The notes below the pieces were generated by a model. The model was not told the origin of the DNA, made no database searches, and worked only from the letters and a program-made list of their open reading frames with translations. A DNA stretch of 64,000 nucleotides from Streptomyces sp. NBC_00433 (GTDB lineage: Bacteria; Actinomycetota; Actinomycetes; Streptomycetales; Streptomycetaceae): contig CP107926.1 in NCBI GenBank assembly GCA_036015235.1, positions 868,001 through 932,000 of the forward strand, read 5' to 3'. Positions 25,583 through 35,409 of the stretch are shown here, piece after piece. Numbering within the stretch: the stretch's first letter is position 1; the number at the start of each line of letters is the position of its first letter. The position numbers were made by a program, and so were the translations under genes.

Positions 25583-25818
25583 CGTTGTGGAATGTATTCG
25601 CGAGGATATTCGCGACGCTATGGTTATCAATTATCTGGTCGATTTGCTCGGTTTTGACTGGCTTGGTCACTCTTCGTGCCGGGACGGCTCGGTATTTCCG
25701 GCGAAGGGCGGCGACCCGGGTGATCGCCGTGGGTTCGAACATGTTAACGGAGCCCCGCAAACAGGTTTTCGGCGGTTGGCGATTTCCGTGCCAGGGCGAG
25801 CGGGCGCGCTGACCGGGC

Positions 25819-25855
25819 GGTGCCGCCGCGGGACCGCGGGTCCCGCGGCGGCACC
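25819..25855. terminator. Terminator of the GH44 gene
   Basis: A perfect 17-bp stem (25819-25835 with 25839-25855) and a 3-base loop 8 bases past the GH44 stop. Between it and 25583 the sequence is unusually AT-rich (around 25600-25660) and probably carries the PAP2 promoter. Confidence 0.85.
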
Positions 25856-25863
25856 TCTCCGGG

Positions 25864-28257
25864 TCAGGACACGGCGTGCGCGCCGGGTGCGCGGCCCTGG
25901 GCCGCGGGGACGGTCAGGGCGGCCGCACCCGAGACGGTGCCGCACTGCCTGCCGTTGAGGGTGAAGGCCCGTGGGGCCGGGTTGGTTCCGGTGTAGGAGC
26001 CGTTGAAGCCGATGGTGGTGGACGCGCCGGTGGGCAGTGACGCGTTCCAGCCGGCGTCCTTGACGGTGACCGCGGCTCCGGTCTGGGACCAGGTGCCGTT
26101 CCAGCCCTGGGTGACCTTCTGGTTGCCGGCGAAGGAGAAGCGCAGTTGCCAGCCGTTCAGCGGGGCGGCCTTGTTGGTGAGGGTGACGCTGCCGCCGAAG
26201 CCGCTCCCCCAGTCGGTGGTGACGGAGTAGGCGACGGTGCAGCCGGTGGCCTGGCCCGCGGTGGTGGTGACGGTCACCGGGGACGAGGCGGGGGAGCTGC
26301 GGCCCGCGGTGTCCTTGGCGACGACGCGGAATGTGTAGGCGGTCGACGGGCTCAGCCCGGTGACCGTGGTGCTCGTGGCCGGCGCGGCGACGGTCGCGAC
26401 GGCGGGGGTGGTCGCCGGGTCGCCGGCGTAGACCTGGTAGGACGCCACCGGCGCGGAGCCCGCGGTGGCCGGGGCCCAGGTCAGGGTGGCGCGGTCGGAG
26501 CCGACGGCGGAGGCGGTCGGGGTGCCGGGCGCGGACGGCGGGGTCGCGGTGGTGGAGCCGGCCGGGATGACGTATTCGGTGATCGAATACGCGGGGAAGG
26601 TCGCGCTGAAATTCCCGCCGGACAGCGACTGGTCGGCCGGGTGCTGGATGGCGGCGGGGTTGTCCTGGCCGTAGCGGTAGACCTGCGCCGCGGCGGGCAG
26701 CGCGCCGCCGGAGGTCAGCGAGACCGGGGCGGTCAGGTCGCCGGTGGTCTTGTTGATCACCATGACGGTCGTCGCGTGGTCGCTGCCGCGCTCGGCGGCG
26801 TAGACAGCGAGCTTGTCCTGGTCGGCACTGCCCGAGGTGACGGCGGTGTCGCCGAAGGCGCCGCCCGCCCCGTCGTAGTTGAGGAACATGCGGAAGGCGT
26901 ACGCCCCGGGGTCGGTGGCCTTGGGCGGCGACCACAGGGTGGCCAGGTCGAGGCCCTCGCGGCCGAAGATGCCGAGGACGTCCGCCTCGGCGAGGGCGCC
27001 GTCGATGTGGTCGAGCGCGCCCCAGTTGTACTCGGATATGGCGACCTTCGTGCCGGGGTAGTTCTGGTCGACCAGCGAGCGCATCCGCGGGATGAACTGG
27101 ATGGGCTGGTTGATCCAGCTCTCGTCGACGTAGGAGGGGTCCCACAGCTGCCGGGTGGAGCGCAGTCGCAGCGCCTGCGTGGCCGCGTCGTCGGTGCTGC
27201 CGAGCGCCACGCCGCTCTGCTGCGGGTAGATGTGCTCGTCGAAGTAGTCCAGGATGCGGCTGCCGTGGGCCTGCTGGTAGGCCCGCATCTGCTGGAGATA
27301 CCAGGTCGCGAAGGGCACCCCGCCGTGCGCGGCCTGGTCCGGCGGGTTGGACCAGCAGCTGCCGCCCTCCTTGCTGCAGACGTCCTGGTCGAGGCCGGAG
27401 TAGGTCAGCGAGTTGAAGCCCCAGCCGACCGGGCCGAGGGTCTGCGCGCCGGGGTCGGCGGCCTTGACGGCGGCCGCGGTGGCGTAGGTGCTGTCGCGCA
27501 GCTCGTCGTCGCTCGCGCCCGTGGGGTGGACGTCGCGGTGCGTGGCGTGCCACAGGTCGGGTTCGTTGTCGAGGTCGTAGTAGCGCACCCCGCCCTGCCC
27601 CGCGGCCCCGTAGGCGCCGTCGAGGTACTGCACCCAGCCCTTGGTGAAGTCGGCGCCGATCGGGACGCTGGTGTCGGCGGGGTCGTTGCCGGTGACGGGT
27701 GTGCCGTCGGTCTTGGTGCCGTTGCCGCAGTCGGGGCGCCACTGGGAGTCGCTGCCCTGCTGGGGGCCGTAGGCGGCGATGCTGAAGCCGCAGGCGCTGT
27801 CGCGGGCCGCGGGGGTCCAGCCGATCATCGGCACGGTCAGCAGGGTGTCGCTGCCGGTGCGCAGGTTCTGGTCGACGAACTGGTCCGCCTCCGAGCCGTC
27901 GGGCAGCGCGGCGGGGTCGTTGCTGGAGGCGACGTTCTCGAAGTACCAGTCGGAGCCGGTGTTGTGGGTGTCGAGCTTGTAGTTGTAGCGGGTGGTGGCG
28001 TTGCCGCCCCAGCGGTTGACCGGCAGCCGCAGCTCCTTGGCCAGGGCTTCGTCGGCGAAGTTCATGCCGTAGACGTGGGGGTCGATGGCATGCCGTCCGG
28101 TGGTGGTGTCGACGCTGAGCGCCGGGCCCGCGGTGGCGGCCGCGCGGGCCGCCGGCACTGGGCGCGGCGCCGCTGCCGCCCCGGCGGGGCCGGCCGGCAC
28201 GGCGGCGACCACCGCGAGGACCAGCGCCGCGAGGGCGCCCTTGGATGCTGTACGCAT
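25864..28257 (-). CDS. Secreted GH44 endoglucanase/xyloglucanase with FnIII and CBM2
   Basis: 797 aa. A Sec signal peptide (MRTASKGALAALVLAVVAAV... AGA) is followed by a GH44-type catalytic domain (LPVNRWGGNATTRYNY, RYYDLDNEPDLWHATHRDVHP with the acid/base Glu, AISEYNWGALDHIDGALAEA with the likely nucleophile Glu). An FnIII domain (about 600-690) and a C-terminal CBM2 with two bounding Cys (GCTVAYSVTTDWGSGF ... NGRQCG) complete it. It degrades beta-1,4-glucans such as cellulose or xyloglucan outside the cell. GAAGGAG lies 5 bases before the ATG, and a perfect CebR operator lies 114 bases upstream. Confidence 0.9.
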   Translation of the reverse strand: MRTASKGALAALVLAVVAAVPAGPAGAAAAPRPVPAARAAATAGPALSVDTTTGRHAIDPHVYGMNFADEALAKELRLPVNRWGGNATTRYNYKLDTHNTGSDWYFENVASSNDPAALPDGSEADQFVDQNLRTGSDTLLTVPMIGWTPAARDSACGFSIAAYGPQQGSDSQWRPDCGNGTKTDGTPVTGNDPADTSVPIGADFTKGWVQYLDGAYGAAGQGGVRYYDLDNEPDLWHATHRDVHPTGASDDELRDSTYATAAAVKAADPGAQTLGPVGWGFNSLTYSGLDQDVCSKEGGSCWSNPPDQAAHGGVPFATWYLQQMRAYQQAHGSRILDYFDEHIYPQQSGVALGSTDDAATQALRLRSTRQLWDPSYVDESWINQPIQFIPRMRSLVDQNYPGTKVAISEYNWGALDHIDGALAEADVLGIFGREGLDLATLWSPPKATDPGAYAFRMFLNYDGAGGAFGDTAVTSGSADQDKLAVYAAERGSDHATTVMVINKTTGDLTAPVSLTSGGALPAAAQVYRYGQDNPAAIQHPADQSLSGGNFSATFPAYSITEYVIPAGSTTATPPSAPGTPTASAVGSDRATLTWAPATAGSAPVASYQVYAGDPATTPAVATVAAPATSTTVTGLSPSTAYTFRVVAKDTAGRSSPASSPVTVTTTAGQATGCTVAYSVTTDWGSGFGGSVTLTNKAAPLNGWQLRFSFAGNQKVTQGWNGTWSQTGAAVTVKDAGWNASLPTGASTTIGFNGSYTGTNPAPRAFTLNGRQCGTVSGAAALTVPAAQGRAPGAHAVS

Positions 28258-28897
28258 GGTCTCCTTCTCAACGGCCCCGGGGGGCCTGGTGTGGGGGGAA
28301 CCGGCCGCGCACGCGTGTACGGCCGGGCAGTCAGGGGCTGTTGGGACGCGTGAGCCGGCACCCAGAATATGTGGGAGCGCTCCCACAGCAATAGGCCGAC
28401 AACGTCGGCTTCGCCGCACTCGCGCGTCCCGCCGCCGAGGGACGTACCGACCGCGACCGGCCGGTCGCCACCGAGGCCGACGACTGCGGGCCGGTCGAGC
28501 GCGACAGTCCAACGGCGAGACCGGCTCGGAGGACGGGCTCCCGCCGACGGTCGACGGGACCACCTGCACCAAGGGCCCCGACACGAAGGGCGCGCACACC
28601 GTGCCTGGTCGTCGGCGTCGGCGGCAGCGCCTTCGACCACGCCGACCGGGGCCTGGCCCGGCTCACTTGCGCGGACTGACGCCGCGTACGCTCGCGCGTC
28701 TCCGGTCCGTACGCCTCCCGGCCCGCAGGCCCCCCGCAATGGCAAAGCGAACGTATTGCCTCGGCCAAATCCCCACCTCGGCTCGACTTGACGCGAACGC
28801 GTCAGGCTACCTTCATCTCGTCACTCGGCTCACACCATGCAGCCAAGTGAACACGCGACCCGCAAGCCCTCCGCACCACCCCGACAGGAGGCATCAG
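28258..28897. other. 640-bp divergent control region between GH44 and sedolisin genes
   Basis: No gene is supported here. It holds the CebR box (28372-28385), a palindrome GCCGACAACGTCGGC at 28395-28409 and another, TGACGCGAACGCGTCA at 28789-28804, close to a TTGACG that may serve the protease gene. Confidence 0.6.
28372..28385. promoter_or_regulatory. CebR operator
   Basis: TGGGAGCGCTCCCA is a perfect 14-bp palindrome identical to the consensus of CebR, the LacI-family repressor of cellulose/cello-oligosaccharide use in Streptomyces. It sits upstream of the GH44 gene, so cellobiose or cellotriose should induce the enzyme. Confidence 0.9.
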
Positions 28898-30157
28898 TTG
28901 CGCCCCACTCTCACCACTCCCCCGCTCTCCCTGCGCCGTGCCGGTCTGGCGCTCGCCGCCGTGACCGGCCTCGTGCTCTCCGGTGCCGCGCTCGCGGCAC
29001 CGGCGGCCGACGCGGCCGGCACCACGACCACGCACAAGCTCACCACGACGCGCTCGTGTGCGGTCAGCAGCAGGCCCGACGTGATGGCCTGTGCGGCACT
29101 GAAGGTCACCGGCGGCGCCGAGACGCTGGCCCACTCCACCCTGCCGATGTCCGCCGCGGCCAAGCCGGCGGCGGCGCCGTCCGGTTACGGCCCCGCCGAC
29201 CTGCACAGCGCCTACGCCCTGCCCAGCACGGGCGGTTCCGGCGCGACCGTCGCCATCGTGGACGCCTACGACGACCCCAACGCCGAGTCGAACCTCGCGA
29301 CGTACCGGTCGACGTACGGGCTGAGCGCCTGCACCACCGCCAACGGCTGCTTCAAGAAGGTCGGCCAGAACGGCACCAGCTCGCTGCCGACTGCGAACGC
29401 CGGCTGGGCGGAGGAGATTTCGCTCGACATCGACATGGCCAGCGCGATCTGCCCGCAGTGCCACATCCTGCTGGTGGAGGCCACGTCGGCGTCCATGGCG
29501 AACCTGGGCAAGGCCGTGAACACCGCGGTCTCGCTCGGCGCGAAGTACGTCTCCAACAGCTACGGCGGCAGCGAGTCCTCCTCGGACACCTCCTACGACA
29601 GCTCGTACTTCAACCACACCGGCGTCGCCATCACCGTCAGCTCCGGTGACGGCGGCTACGGCGTCGAATACCCGGCGGCCTCGCGCTACGTCACCGCGGT
29701 CGGCGGCACCTCGCTGAAGAAGTCGAGCACGACCCGCGGCTGGACCGAGACCGCGTGGACCGGTGCGGGTTCCGGCTGCTCCCGGTACGACGCCAAGCCC
29801 ACCTGGCAGAAGGACACCGGCTGCAGCAAGCGCACGGTCGCGGACGTCTCCGCGGTCGCCGACCCGGCCACCGGAGTCGCGGTCTACGACACCTACGGCG
29901 GCGACCCGGGCTGGGAGGTCTTCGGCGGCACCAGCGTCTCCTCGCCGATCATCGCCGCGGTCTACGCGCTCGCGGGCACCCCGTCCGCCGGCTCGTACCC
30001 GTCGTCGTTCCCGTACGCCCACACCTCGGCGCTCTACGACGTCACCAGCGGCTCCAACGGCTCGTGCGGCGGCTCGTACCTGTGCACCGCGGGTCCGGGC
30101 TACGACGGCCCGACCGGGCTCGGCACCCCGAACGGGGTGACGGCCTTCCAGGGCTGA
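28898..30157 (+). CDS. Secreted sedolisin-family (S53) serine-carboxyl peptidase
   Basis: 419 aa. A signal peptide (LALAAVTGLVLSGAALAAPAADA) and a short pro-region to about residue 100 precede the catalytic domain. The sedolisin residues are visible: Glu 173 and Asp 177 in AEEISLDID, the oxyanion Asp 251 in SSGDGG and the nucleophile Ser 346 in GGTSVSSP. The pro-region is much shorter than the usual 150-200 residues. TTG at 28898 is chosen because a perfect AGGAGG lies 6 bases upstream and it gives a proper signal peptide; no ATG or GTG fits as well. Confidence 0.88.
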   Translation: MRPTLTTPPLSLRRAGLALAAVTGLVLSGAALAAPAADAAGTTTTHKLTTTRSCAVSSRPDVMACAALKVTGGAETLAHSTLPMSAAAKPAAAPSGYGPADLHSAYALPSTGGSGATVAIVDAYDDPNAESNLATYRSTYGLSACTTANGCFKKVGQNGTSSLPTANAGWAEEISLDIDMASAICPQCHILLVEATSASMANLGKAVNTAVSLGAKYVSNSYGGSESSSDTSYDSSYFNHTGVAITVSSGDGGYGVEYPAASRYVTAVGGTSLKKSSTTRGWTETAWTGAGSGCSRYDAKPTWQKDTGCSKRTVADVSAVADPATGVAVYDTYGGDPGWEVFGGTSVSSPIIAAVYALAGTPSAGSYPSSFPYAHTSALYDVTSGSNGSCGGSYLCTAGPGYDGPTGLGTPNGVTAFQG

Positions 30158-30171
30158 TCAGCCGCCCGCCG

Positions 30172-30220
30172 GCGCAACGGCCCGGCACCGTGGTCCGCCC
30201 ACGGTGCCGGGCCGTTGCGC
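30172..30220. terminator. Very strong terminator after the sedolisin gene
   Basis: A perfect 22-bp stem (30172-30193 with 30199-30220) and a 5-base loop, 14 bases after the stop. Confidence 0.93.
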
Positions 30221-30347
30221 GGTCGGCGTGACGGCGTGGCTCACCGGCCCGGCCCGGCGTCACCCGGGTGCGTCGCTGGAAAGGACGGCGGGGCCTTCGC
30301 GGGGAAGGGTGGGTTCCGGGCATGGCGTGAGCGTGAGGAGGACAGTG

Positions 30348-31499
30348 ATGGCTGATCCGTGGCGGCCGCGGCCGGAGGGCGGGGCCGATCAGCCTGCCGA
30401 CCTGCGGCGCGTCGGCATCCACCCGGAGCACTGGTATCCGGTGGCGGAGTCCCGGCGCGTACGCCCGGGGAAGGTGCTCGCCGCCGAGTTCGCCGGGCAG
30501 CGGATCGCGGTCTACCGCACCGCGTCCGGTGCCGTGCACGCGCTGGAGGACCGGTGTGCGCACCGGCAGGTGCCGCTGAGCATGGGTGTGGTCGAAGGGG
30601 AGACCCTCCGCTGCTGTTACCACGCCTGGGCCTACCGGGGGAACGGGCACATCAGTCAGATCCCGTACCTGCCGAAGGGGACCAGCCGGCCGCCGCGGGG
30701 CGTCCGCGCGTATCCGGTCCGGGAGAAGTACGGCCTGGTGTTCGTCTATCCCGGTGCCGACGACAAGGCCGCCGCAGCGCCGCTGCCCGACCTGCCGGCG
30801 TACGGCTCCTCCACGCACCGGACGATGCGGTTCTCCCGGACGGTGGGCTGCCACTACTCCTTCATGCACGAGAACCTGCTCGACATGAACCACCAGTTCC
30901 TGCACCGCGGTGTGCTGGGCACGATCCGTCCTGAGCTGCTCGGCTACGACGACGGGCCGGACTTCCTCCAGGCGCGCTACCGCTTCACGGCGGGCGGCGG
31001 GCGCAAGGACCGCGGCGCCGGGCTGCTGTCGGGTGAGGGGAAGAACGGCCGGGACACCCCGGACGTCCTGACCATCCGGACGCAGTATCCGTACCAGACG
31101 CTCCAGTTGGTGCCCGAGGGGGCCACCGTCCCGGCCTTCTCGCTGTGGGCCGCGTACGTACCGCTGGACGCCGAGCAGCGCACCAGCCGGGTGCACGGGC
31201 TGCTCACCATCGCCAAGCCCCGCGTCCCCGGGGCGCTCCACCTGGCGTGGCCGCTGATCCGGCGCTTCACGGAACGGGTCTTCGCCGAGGACCGCACGGC
31301 CGTGGAGGCCGAGCAGCGCGCGTGGGACGAGCAGGGCGACGACTGGAACCAGGAGGTCTTCCCGCTGATCCTGCGCCTCAAGGAGGTGCTGCGCTCCAAC
31401 GGCGTCCCCCTCGACCCCGCGGCCGCCTCCGGCCGGTCCGCGTGCGCGCGGACCCTGCTCGCCGACGGCGCCGCCGCCCCGCCCTCACCGCTCGGCTGA
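30348..31499 (+). CDS. Rieske [2Fe-2S] non-haem iron oxygenase
   Basis: 383 aa. The Rieske cluster ligands are C70-x-H72 and C89-x2-H92 (CAHR ... CCYH). The mononuclear iron site is in ENLLDMNHQFLH (Asp 179, His 182, His 186). The layout matches ring-hydroxylating or demethylating oxygenases of the VanA/PaO type, which need a separate reductase; none is adjacent, so the electron donor and substrate are unknown. GAGGAGGA lies 5 bases before the ATG. A stand-alone gene between two strong terminators. Confidence 0.85.
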   Translation: MADPWRPRPEGGADQPADLRRVGIHPEHWYPVAESRRVRPGKVLAAEFAGQRIAVYRTASGAVHALEDRCAHRQVPLSMGVVEGETLRCCYHAWAYRGNGHISQIPYLPKGTSRPPRGVRAYPVREKYGLVFVYPGADDKAAAAPLPDLPAYGSSTHRTMRFSRTVGCHYSFMHENLLDMNHQFLHRGVLGTIRPELLGYDDGPDFLQARYRFTAGGGRKDRGAGLLSGEGKNGRDTPDVLTIRTQYPYQTLQLVPEGATVPAFSLWAAYVPLDAEQRTSRVHGLLTIAKPRVPGALHLAWPLIRRFTERVFAEDRTAVEAEQRAWDEQGDDWNQEVFPLILRLKEVLRSNGVPLDPAAASGRSACARTLLADGAAAPPSPLG

Positions 31500-31532
31500 C
31501 CGGAGTGTGACGTCGCCGGCCGCGGCCGTGGG

Positions 31533-31560
31533 CCGCCCCGCCTCAGGAGAGGCGGGGCGG
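31533..31560. terminator. Bidirectional terminator between Rieske and nuclease genes
   Basis: A perfect 12-bp stem (31533-31544 with 31549-31560), loop AGGA, lies between convergent stops at 31499 and 31568. Confidence 0.85.
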
Positions 31561-31567
31561 CGGGATG

Positions 31568-34500
31568 TCAGCCGGTCACCGCCCAGGGGCCGTACGGGTC
31601 GCCCGGGGGCTGGTTGCGGGTGTACCACTTCGCCTTGTAGGCGACTCCGCGGTAGACCGCGATGTCGCCGGCCTGGAAGATCCTCGACGCGGTCCACGCC
31701 GGGGTGCCGTCGGCGGTCATGGCGATCTCCTGCCACGGACCGTTCGGGTCGCCCGGCTTCTGGTTCTGGGTCCACCACGAGGCCAGGTAGAGCCTGCCCT
31801 GGTAGACCGCGGTGTCACCGGTGTCGTAGACCTTCGCGGCGGTCCAGGCCGGCGTCCCCGAGGTGACCGCGGGGATCACCGACTGGCGGGTCTGCTCGAC
31901 ATTGCCCGCCGTGTCGGTCGAGCGGTAGGAGACCGCCTGGTCCGACATCGTCGGCGTGACCGTGAAGGGCTTGGTGTACGCCGCCCAGTCGTGGTCGCCG
32001 ACGCGGTATTCCATGCTGCCCACGCCCGAGGTCGCGTCGGTGGCCGCGAGGGTCACGGTCACCGGTGCGAAGACGGTCGCGCCGGGCTTCACCGACGCGG
32101 TCGTACGCGGTGCGGCCCGGTCGGCCCTGACCTTCACGGTGGCGTCCGAGACGTTCCCGGCCCGGTCGGTGGCCCGGAAGTCGTACGCCGTCCCGCCGTC
32201 GCCGGGCGTGAGGGCGCCCGCGTACGGCGTCCACGTACCCCCGTCGACCCGGTATTCCAGCGTCGGGGCGACGCCCTCGTCGTCGGTCGCGGTCGCCGTG
32301 ACCGCCGGCGCGGACACGTACCAGCCGCCCAGGCCGTCGGGGGCGGCCGGGGCGACCGCGGCGGTGAGGACCGGGGCGGTCGTGTCGGGTGTGCCGACGA
32401 CGGCGACGGTCGCGGGCCCGGCCGCCGTGAAGCCCCACTCGTCGGTGGCCGTCACGGTGACCGGGTAGCGGGCGGGCACCCAGGGGTTGACGCCCGACAG
32501 GTCGACATCGACCGCGCCCGGCACGTCGAGGATCGGCTCAAGACGCGCCAGGACCGCCGCCTCGTCGACGGTGTCGCCGACGCCGAAGGTCGCGGTGTCG
32601 GCCGACAGGACGAGGCCGGGCACCGGCGCGACGCGTACGGTCACCGCGACCGGGTCCGAGGTGTAGCGGCCGCTGGTCGCGGTGACCAGCACCGTGTACC
32701 AGCCGGGGGTGCCGAAGTCGACGTCGGTGAGGTCGGCTTCGAGGGTCGCGTCGGCCGGGTCCGCGGTGGCCCCGACGGCGCTGAGGAAGGCGGTGGTGCC
32801 GGCGGGGCCGTGCCCGGCCTGGTAGGCGAGGGTGCGCACGTCCACGGACACGGTCGGCAGGTCGGGCGCCGGTGCGGTGGAGCCGTCGCCGACGGTGAAG
32901 GTGGTGACCGCCGCCGCGTGGTCGCTCGCCCAGGAGTTGTCGGCCACGTCGTCCTCGGAGGGCCAGCCGACGATCAGCGGGTGCGCCTCCTCCACGTGCA
33001 GGCCGCCGCTGGACCAGACGTAGTCGATACGGTCCTGCGGCTCGTCCTTGCCGTTGCCGTTGGTCGAGGTGATCGGCGACCATGTGTCACCGGGGTCCGC
33101 CTCGGGGTCGGTGTCGGCGACCCGGTAGGAGTCGGTCAGGCCGAGGCCGGCGAAGACGTCGGGCACGGGCCAGTCGACGGCGCCCGCGTCGCAGTGGGCG
33201 CCCGAGGTGGCCGCGGTCCAGTCGGCCCCGGACGGCGACGCCAGGTCGCCGAGGAGCAGCACGGGTGCGCTGCCCGCCAGGTCGCCGGCCATCTCCTGCG
33301 CGACGGCTCGGGCCTGCGCGTAGCGAGCGGTGGCCTTCTCGTGGGCGGCCAGGTCCGTGGCGCCGTCGAAGCAGGCGCGGTAGGGCCCGTAGTCGGCCTC
33401 GTCCAGGTGCGCGTCCCACACCCTGACCCGCGTGCCCGCCACGTCGACGGTGACGGCGGCGGCCGGTGCGGCCGCGGTCGGGGCGATACGGTCCGCGTCC
33501 GCGACGGGGTAGGCGGAGACGACGCCGAGGTCGCCAGCGGCGTAGACGTACCAGCCGAGGGCGCTGCCGACCTTGCGGGCCATGTCGGCGCCGCCGTCCT
33601 GGAAGCCGACCAGGCCGATGCCCTGGGTGGCGATCACGGCGACGTTCTTGGCGGCGGCGTCGGTCACGTGGCCGCCGCCGTCCCAGGCGTTCCACGACGC
33701 GCTCTGGATCTGCGGTGCCGCGCCGGCCGCGGCCACCGGGACCTGGACCTGGATCTGCGCGGTGGTCGCGCCGTCGGTGGCGGCGACGGTGATCTCGCCG
33801 TCGTTCTGCGGCACTTCGGCGGGCGCGGTGCCGGTGACGACGCCGTCGGGGCTCACGTCGAGCCAGGAGTCGCCCGACACCTTGGTGAAGCCGGCCGGTG
33901 CCTGGCCGGCCTGCTGCCAGCCGCTGGCCCACAGCCCCGCGAGCGGCTGGTGGACGGCGCCGGAGACGGGCGTCGCGGGGAGGTGGAAGGTGTCGGTCAT
34001 GAAGCCCGCGGTGCCCAGCGGGCCGAGCTTGGTGACCGAGACGTCGTCGTAGGAGACGTCCGCCGAGTCGAGGTCCAGGCCGAGGACGCCCGTCGCCGTA
34101 CGGGGGATGGTGACATTGCCGAGCGCGAGCCGGCCGTCGACGTAGAAGCTCGCCAGCGTGCCGTGCACTTCGAGCGCGAGGTCCACGTCGGTGCCGGTGC
34201 CGAGGTCGGAGCCGTAGGCGGCGCTCTTGACCACCGAGGAGGACGCCGGGGACTGGACCGCCGCGCGGACGCCGTCGGCGGCGGTGGTGTCCGCCCGTAC
34301 CGCGAAGACCGGGTAGGGGCGTACACCGGAGGCCGGGGTGTCGGCGATCAGCCCGAGCCACGGGCCGGCCGGCTTCAGCGTGCTGTCGAACCGCGCGGTG
34401 GCCCGCAGGACGTAGTCGTCCAGGTGCGGGCCGAAGGTGACGACCGGCTGGTCGCCGGCGGCCGGTGAGCGGCCTGCGAGCCGGCCGTCGCCGACCTTCC

Positions 34501-35398
34501 ACGGGGTGGAGCCGGTGGCCTGGTTCCAGCAGCCGGCCGAGGACGGATCGGCGAAGTCGTCGTCCAGGACGACGGTGCCCGCGGGGGCGCCGGCGGCCGC
34601 CGCCACCGACGCGTCGTAGGCCGTGCAGTCGGGCGCCCCGGGCGGCGGGGTGCTGTTCTGCTGGGTGAAGGCGGCGACCTGGTCGGGCGTGAGGACGGTG
34701 TTCCAGACGTGGGCCGTGCTGAGGCTGACCGGGGAGGGCGTCTCGAAGCCGCCGCCTCCCGCCGAGTCGGCGCCCAGCGTCCAGTTCTGCGCCCCGGCGG
34801 CGGGGACGGTGAGCGATCCGGCGGCGGCGGTGGCCGAGGCGAGGGCGCCGTCGACGTACAGCTTGACGTTCTGGCCGTCCCAGGTGGCCACGGCGTCGTA
34901 CCAGCGGCCGGGCACGATCGGGGCGTGGGTGTACTTGTAACCGCCGACGTTGACGGAGAAGGCCAGCTGGCCGCTGTCGATCTGGAGGTCGGCGCCGCCG
35001 GACTGGGCGTTGGAGCAGATCGCCTTCTGGCCGGTCGCCGGGATGGCCGGGTCGTTCCAGCGGAAGCGGCACTCGACGGAGAAGCCGCCGGTCAGCTTGC
35101 CCCACTGGGCGGCGAAGGGGTACGTGTACGCGTCCGTGCTGCCGTTGAAGGCGGCCGCGTCCTTGCCCGCGGTGCGGTCGTGGGTGATCTGCGGGGTGCC
35201 CTTGGCGGTGGCCGCGAGGTTCTGGGCGTGGTCGGTGGGCGTGCCGTCCGCGAAGTCGACGTCGAGAATGCCGGCGCCGGGAACGGTGACCGCCGTGGCC
35301 GACGGCGTGTCAGCCGACGCGACGGTCTGTGCGAACGGCGCGAGCAGCGTCGTGAGGGTGGCCGCGGCGGCCACCGCGAGCCTGGCTCGTCGTCTCAT
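31568..35398 (-). CDS. Large secreted multidomain endonuclease/phosphatase with chitin-binding modules
   Basis: 1276 aa. Signal peptide (residues 1-29), then a LamG-like domain (about 70-240), a second concanavalin-like region (265-430) and an EEP (DNase I-like) domain at about 560-835. The EEP domain shows LVGFQDGG where the family has a QE metal ligand, WDAHLDEADYG, LLLGDLASPSG, DRIDYVWSS and WASDHAAAVTTF. Ig/OmpL47-like domains follow (about 840-1170). The C terminus has two tandem CBM5/12 modules (TPAWTAAKVYDTGDTAVYQG, TPAWTASRIFQAGDIAVYRG), which bind chitin or cellulose. It probably degrades extracellular nucleic acid or phosphoesters while bound to polysaccharide. It starts 11 bases after the phospholipase stop and forms an operon with it. 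Confidence 0.78.
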   Translation of the reverse strand: MRRRARLAVAAAATLTTLLAPFAQTVASADTPSATAVTVPGAGILDVDFADGTPTDHAQNLAATAKGTPQITHDRTAGKDAAAFNGSTDAYTYPFAAQWGKLTGGFSVECRFRWNDPAIPATGQKAICSNAQSGGADLQIDSGQLAFSVNVGGYKYTHAPIVPGRWYDAVATWDGQNVKLYVDGALASATAAAGSLTVPAAGAQNWTLGADSAGGGGFETPSPVSLSTAHVWNTVLTPDQVAAFTQQNSTPPPGAPDCTAYDASVAAAAGAPAGTVVLDDDFADPSSAGCWNQATGSTPWKVGDGRLAGRSPAAGDQPVVTFGPHLDDYVLRATARFDSTLKPAGPWLGLIADTPASGVRPYPVFAVRADTTAADGVRAAVQSPASSSVVKSAAYGSDLGTGTDVDLALEVHGTLASFYVDGRLALGNVTIPRTATGVLGLDLDSADVSYDDVSVTKLGPLGTAGFMTDTFHLPATPVSGAVHQPLAGLWASGWQQAGQAPAGFTKVSGDSWLDVSPDGVVTGTAPAEVPQNDGEITVAATDGATTAQIQVQVPVAAAGAAPQIQSASWNAWDGGGHVTDAAAKNVAVIATQGIGLVGFQDGGADMARKVGSALGWYVYAAGDLGVVSAYPVADADRIAPTAAAPAAAVTVDVAGTRVRVWDAHLDEADYGPYRACFDGATDLAAHEKATARYAQARAVAQEMAGDLAGSAPVLLLGDLASPSGADWTAATSGAHCDAGAVDWPVPDVFAGLGLTDSYRVADTDPEADPGDTWSPITSTNGNGKDEPQDRIDYVWSSGGLHVEEAHPLIVGWPSEDDVADNSWASDHAAAVTTFTVGDGSTAPAPDLPTVSVDVRTLAYQAGHGPAGTTAFLSAVGATADPADATLEADLTDVDFGTPGWYTVLVTATSGRYTSDPVAVTVRVAPVPGLVLSADTATFGVGDTVDEAAVLARLEPILDVPGAVDVDLSGVNPWVPARYPVTVTATDEWGFTAAGPATVAVVGTPDTTAPVLTAAVAPAAPDGLGGWYVSAPAVTATATDDEGVAPTLEYRVDGGTWTPYAGALTPGDGGTAYDFRATDRAGNVSDATVKVRADRAAPRTTASVKPGATVFAPVTVTLAATDATSGVGSMEYRVGDHDWAAYTKPFTVTPTMSDQAVSYRSTDTAGNVEQTRQSVIPAVTSGTPAWTAAKVYDTGDTAVYQGRLYLASWWTQNQKPGDPNGPWQEIAMTADGTPAWTASRIFQAGDIAVYRGVAYKAKWYTRNQPPGDPYGPWAVTG

Positions 35399-35409
35399 GT
35401 CCCCGCCCC

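Noticed and set aside
25728..25742. GGGTTCGAAC resembling a tRNA T loop
   Set aside because: The bases on either side do not pair as a T stem and no other tRNA element fits.
31565..34468. Very long open frames antisense to the nuclease, TPR and P450 genes
   Set aside because: They have Gly/Arg/Val-rich low-information composition, no domain motifs and no start signals, as expected opposite high-GC genes.
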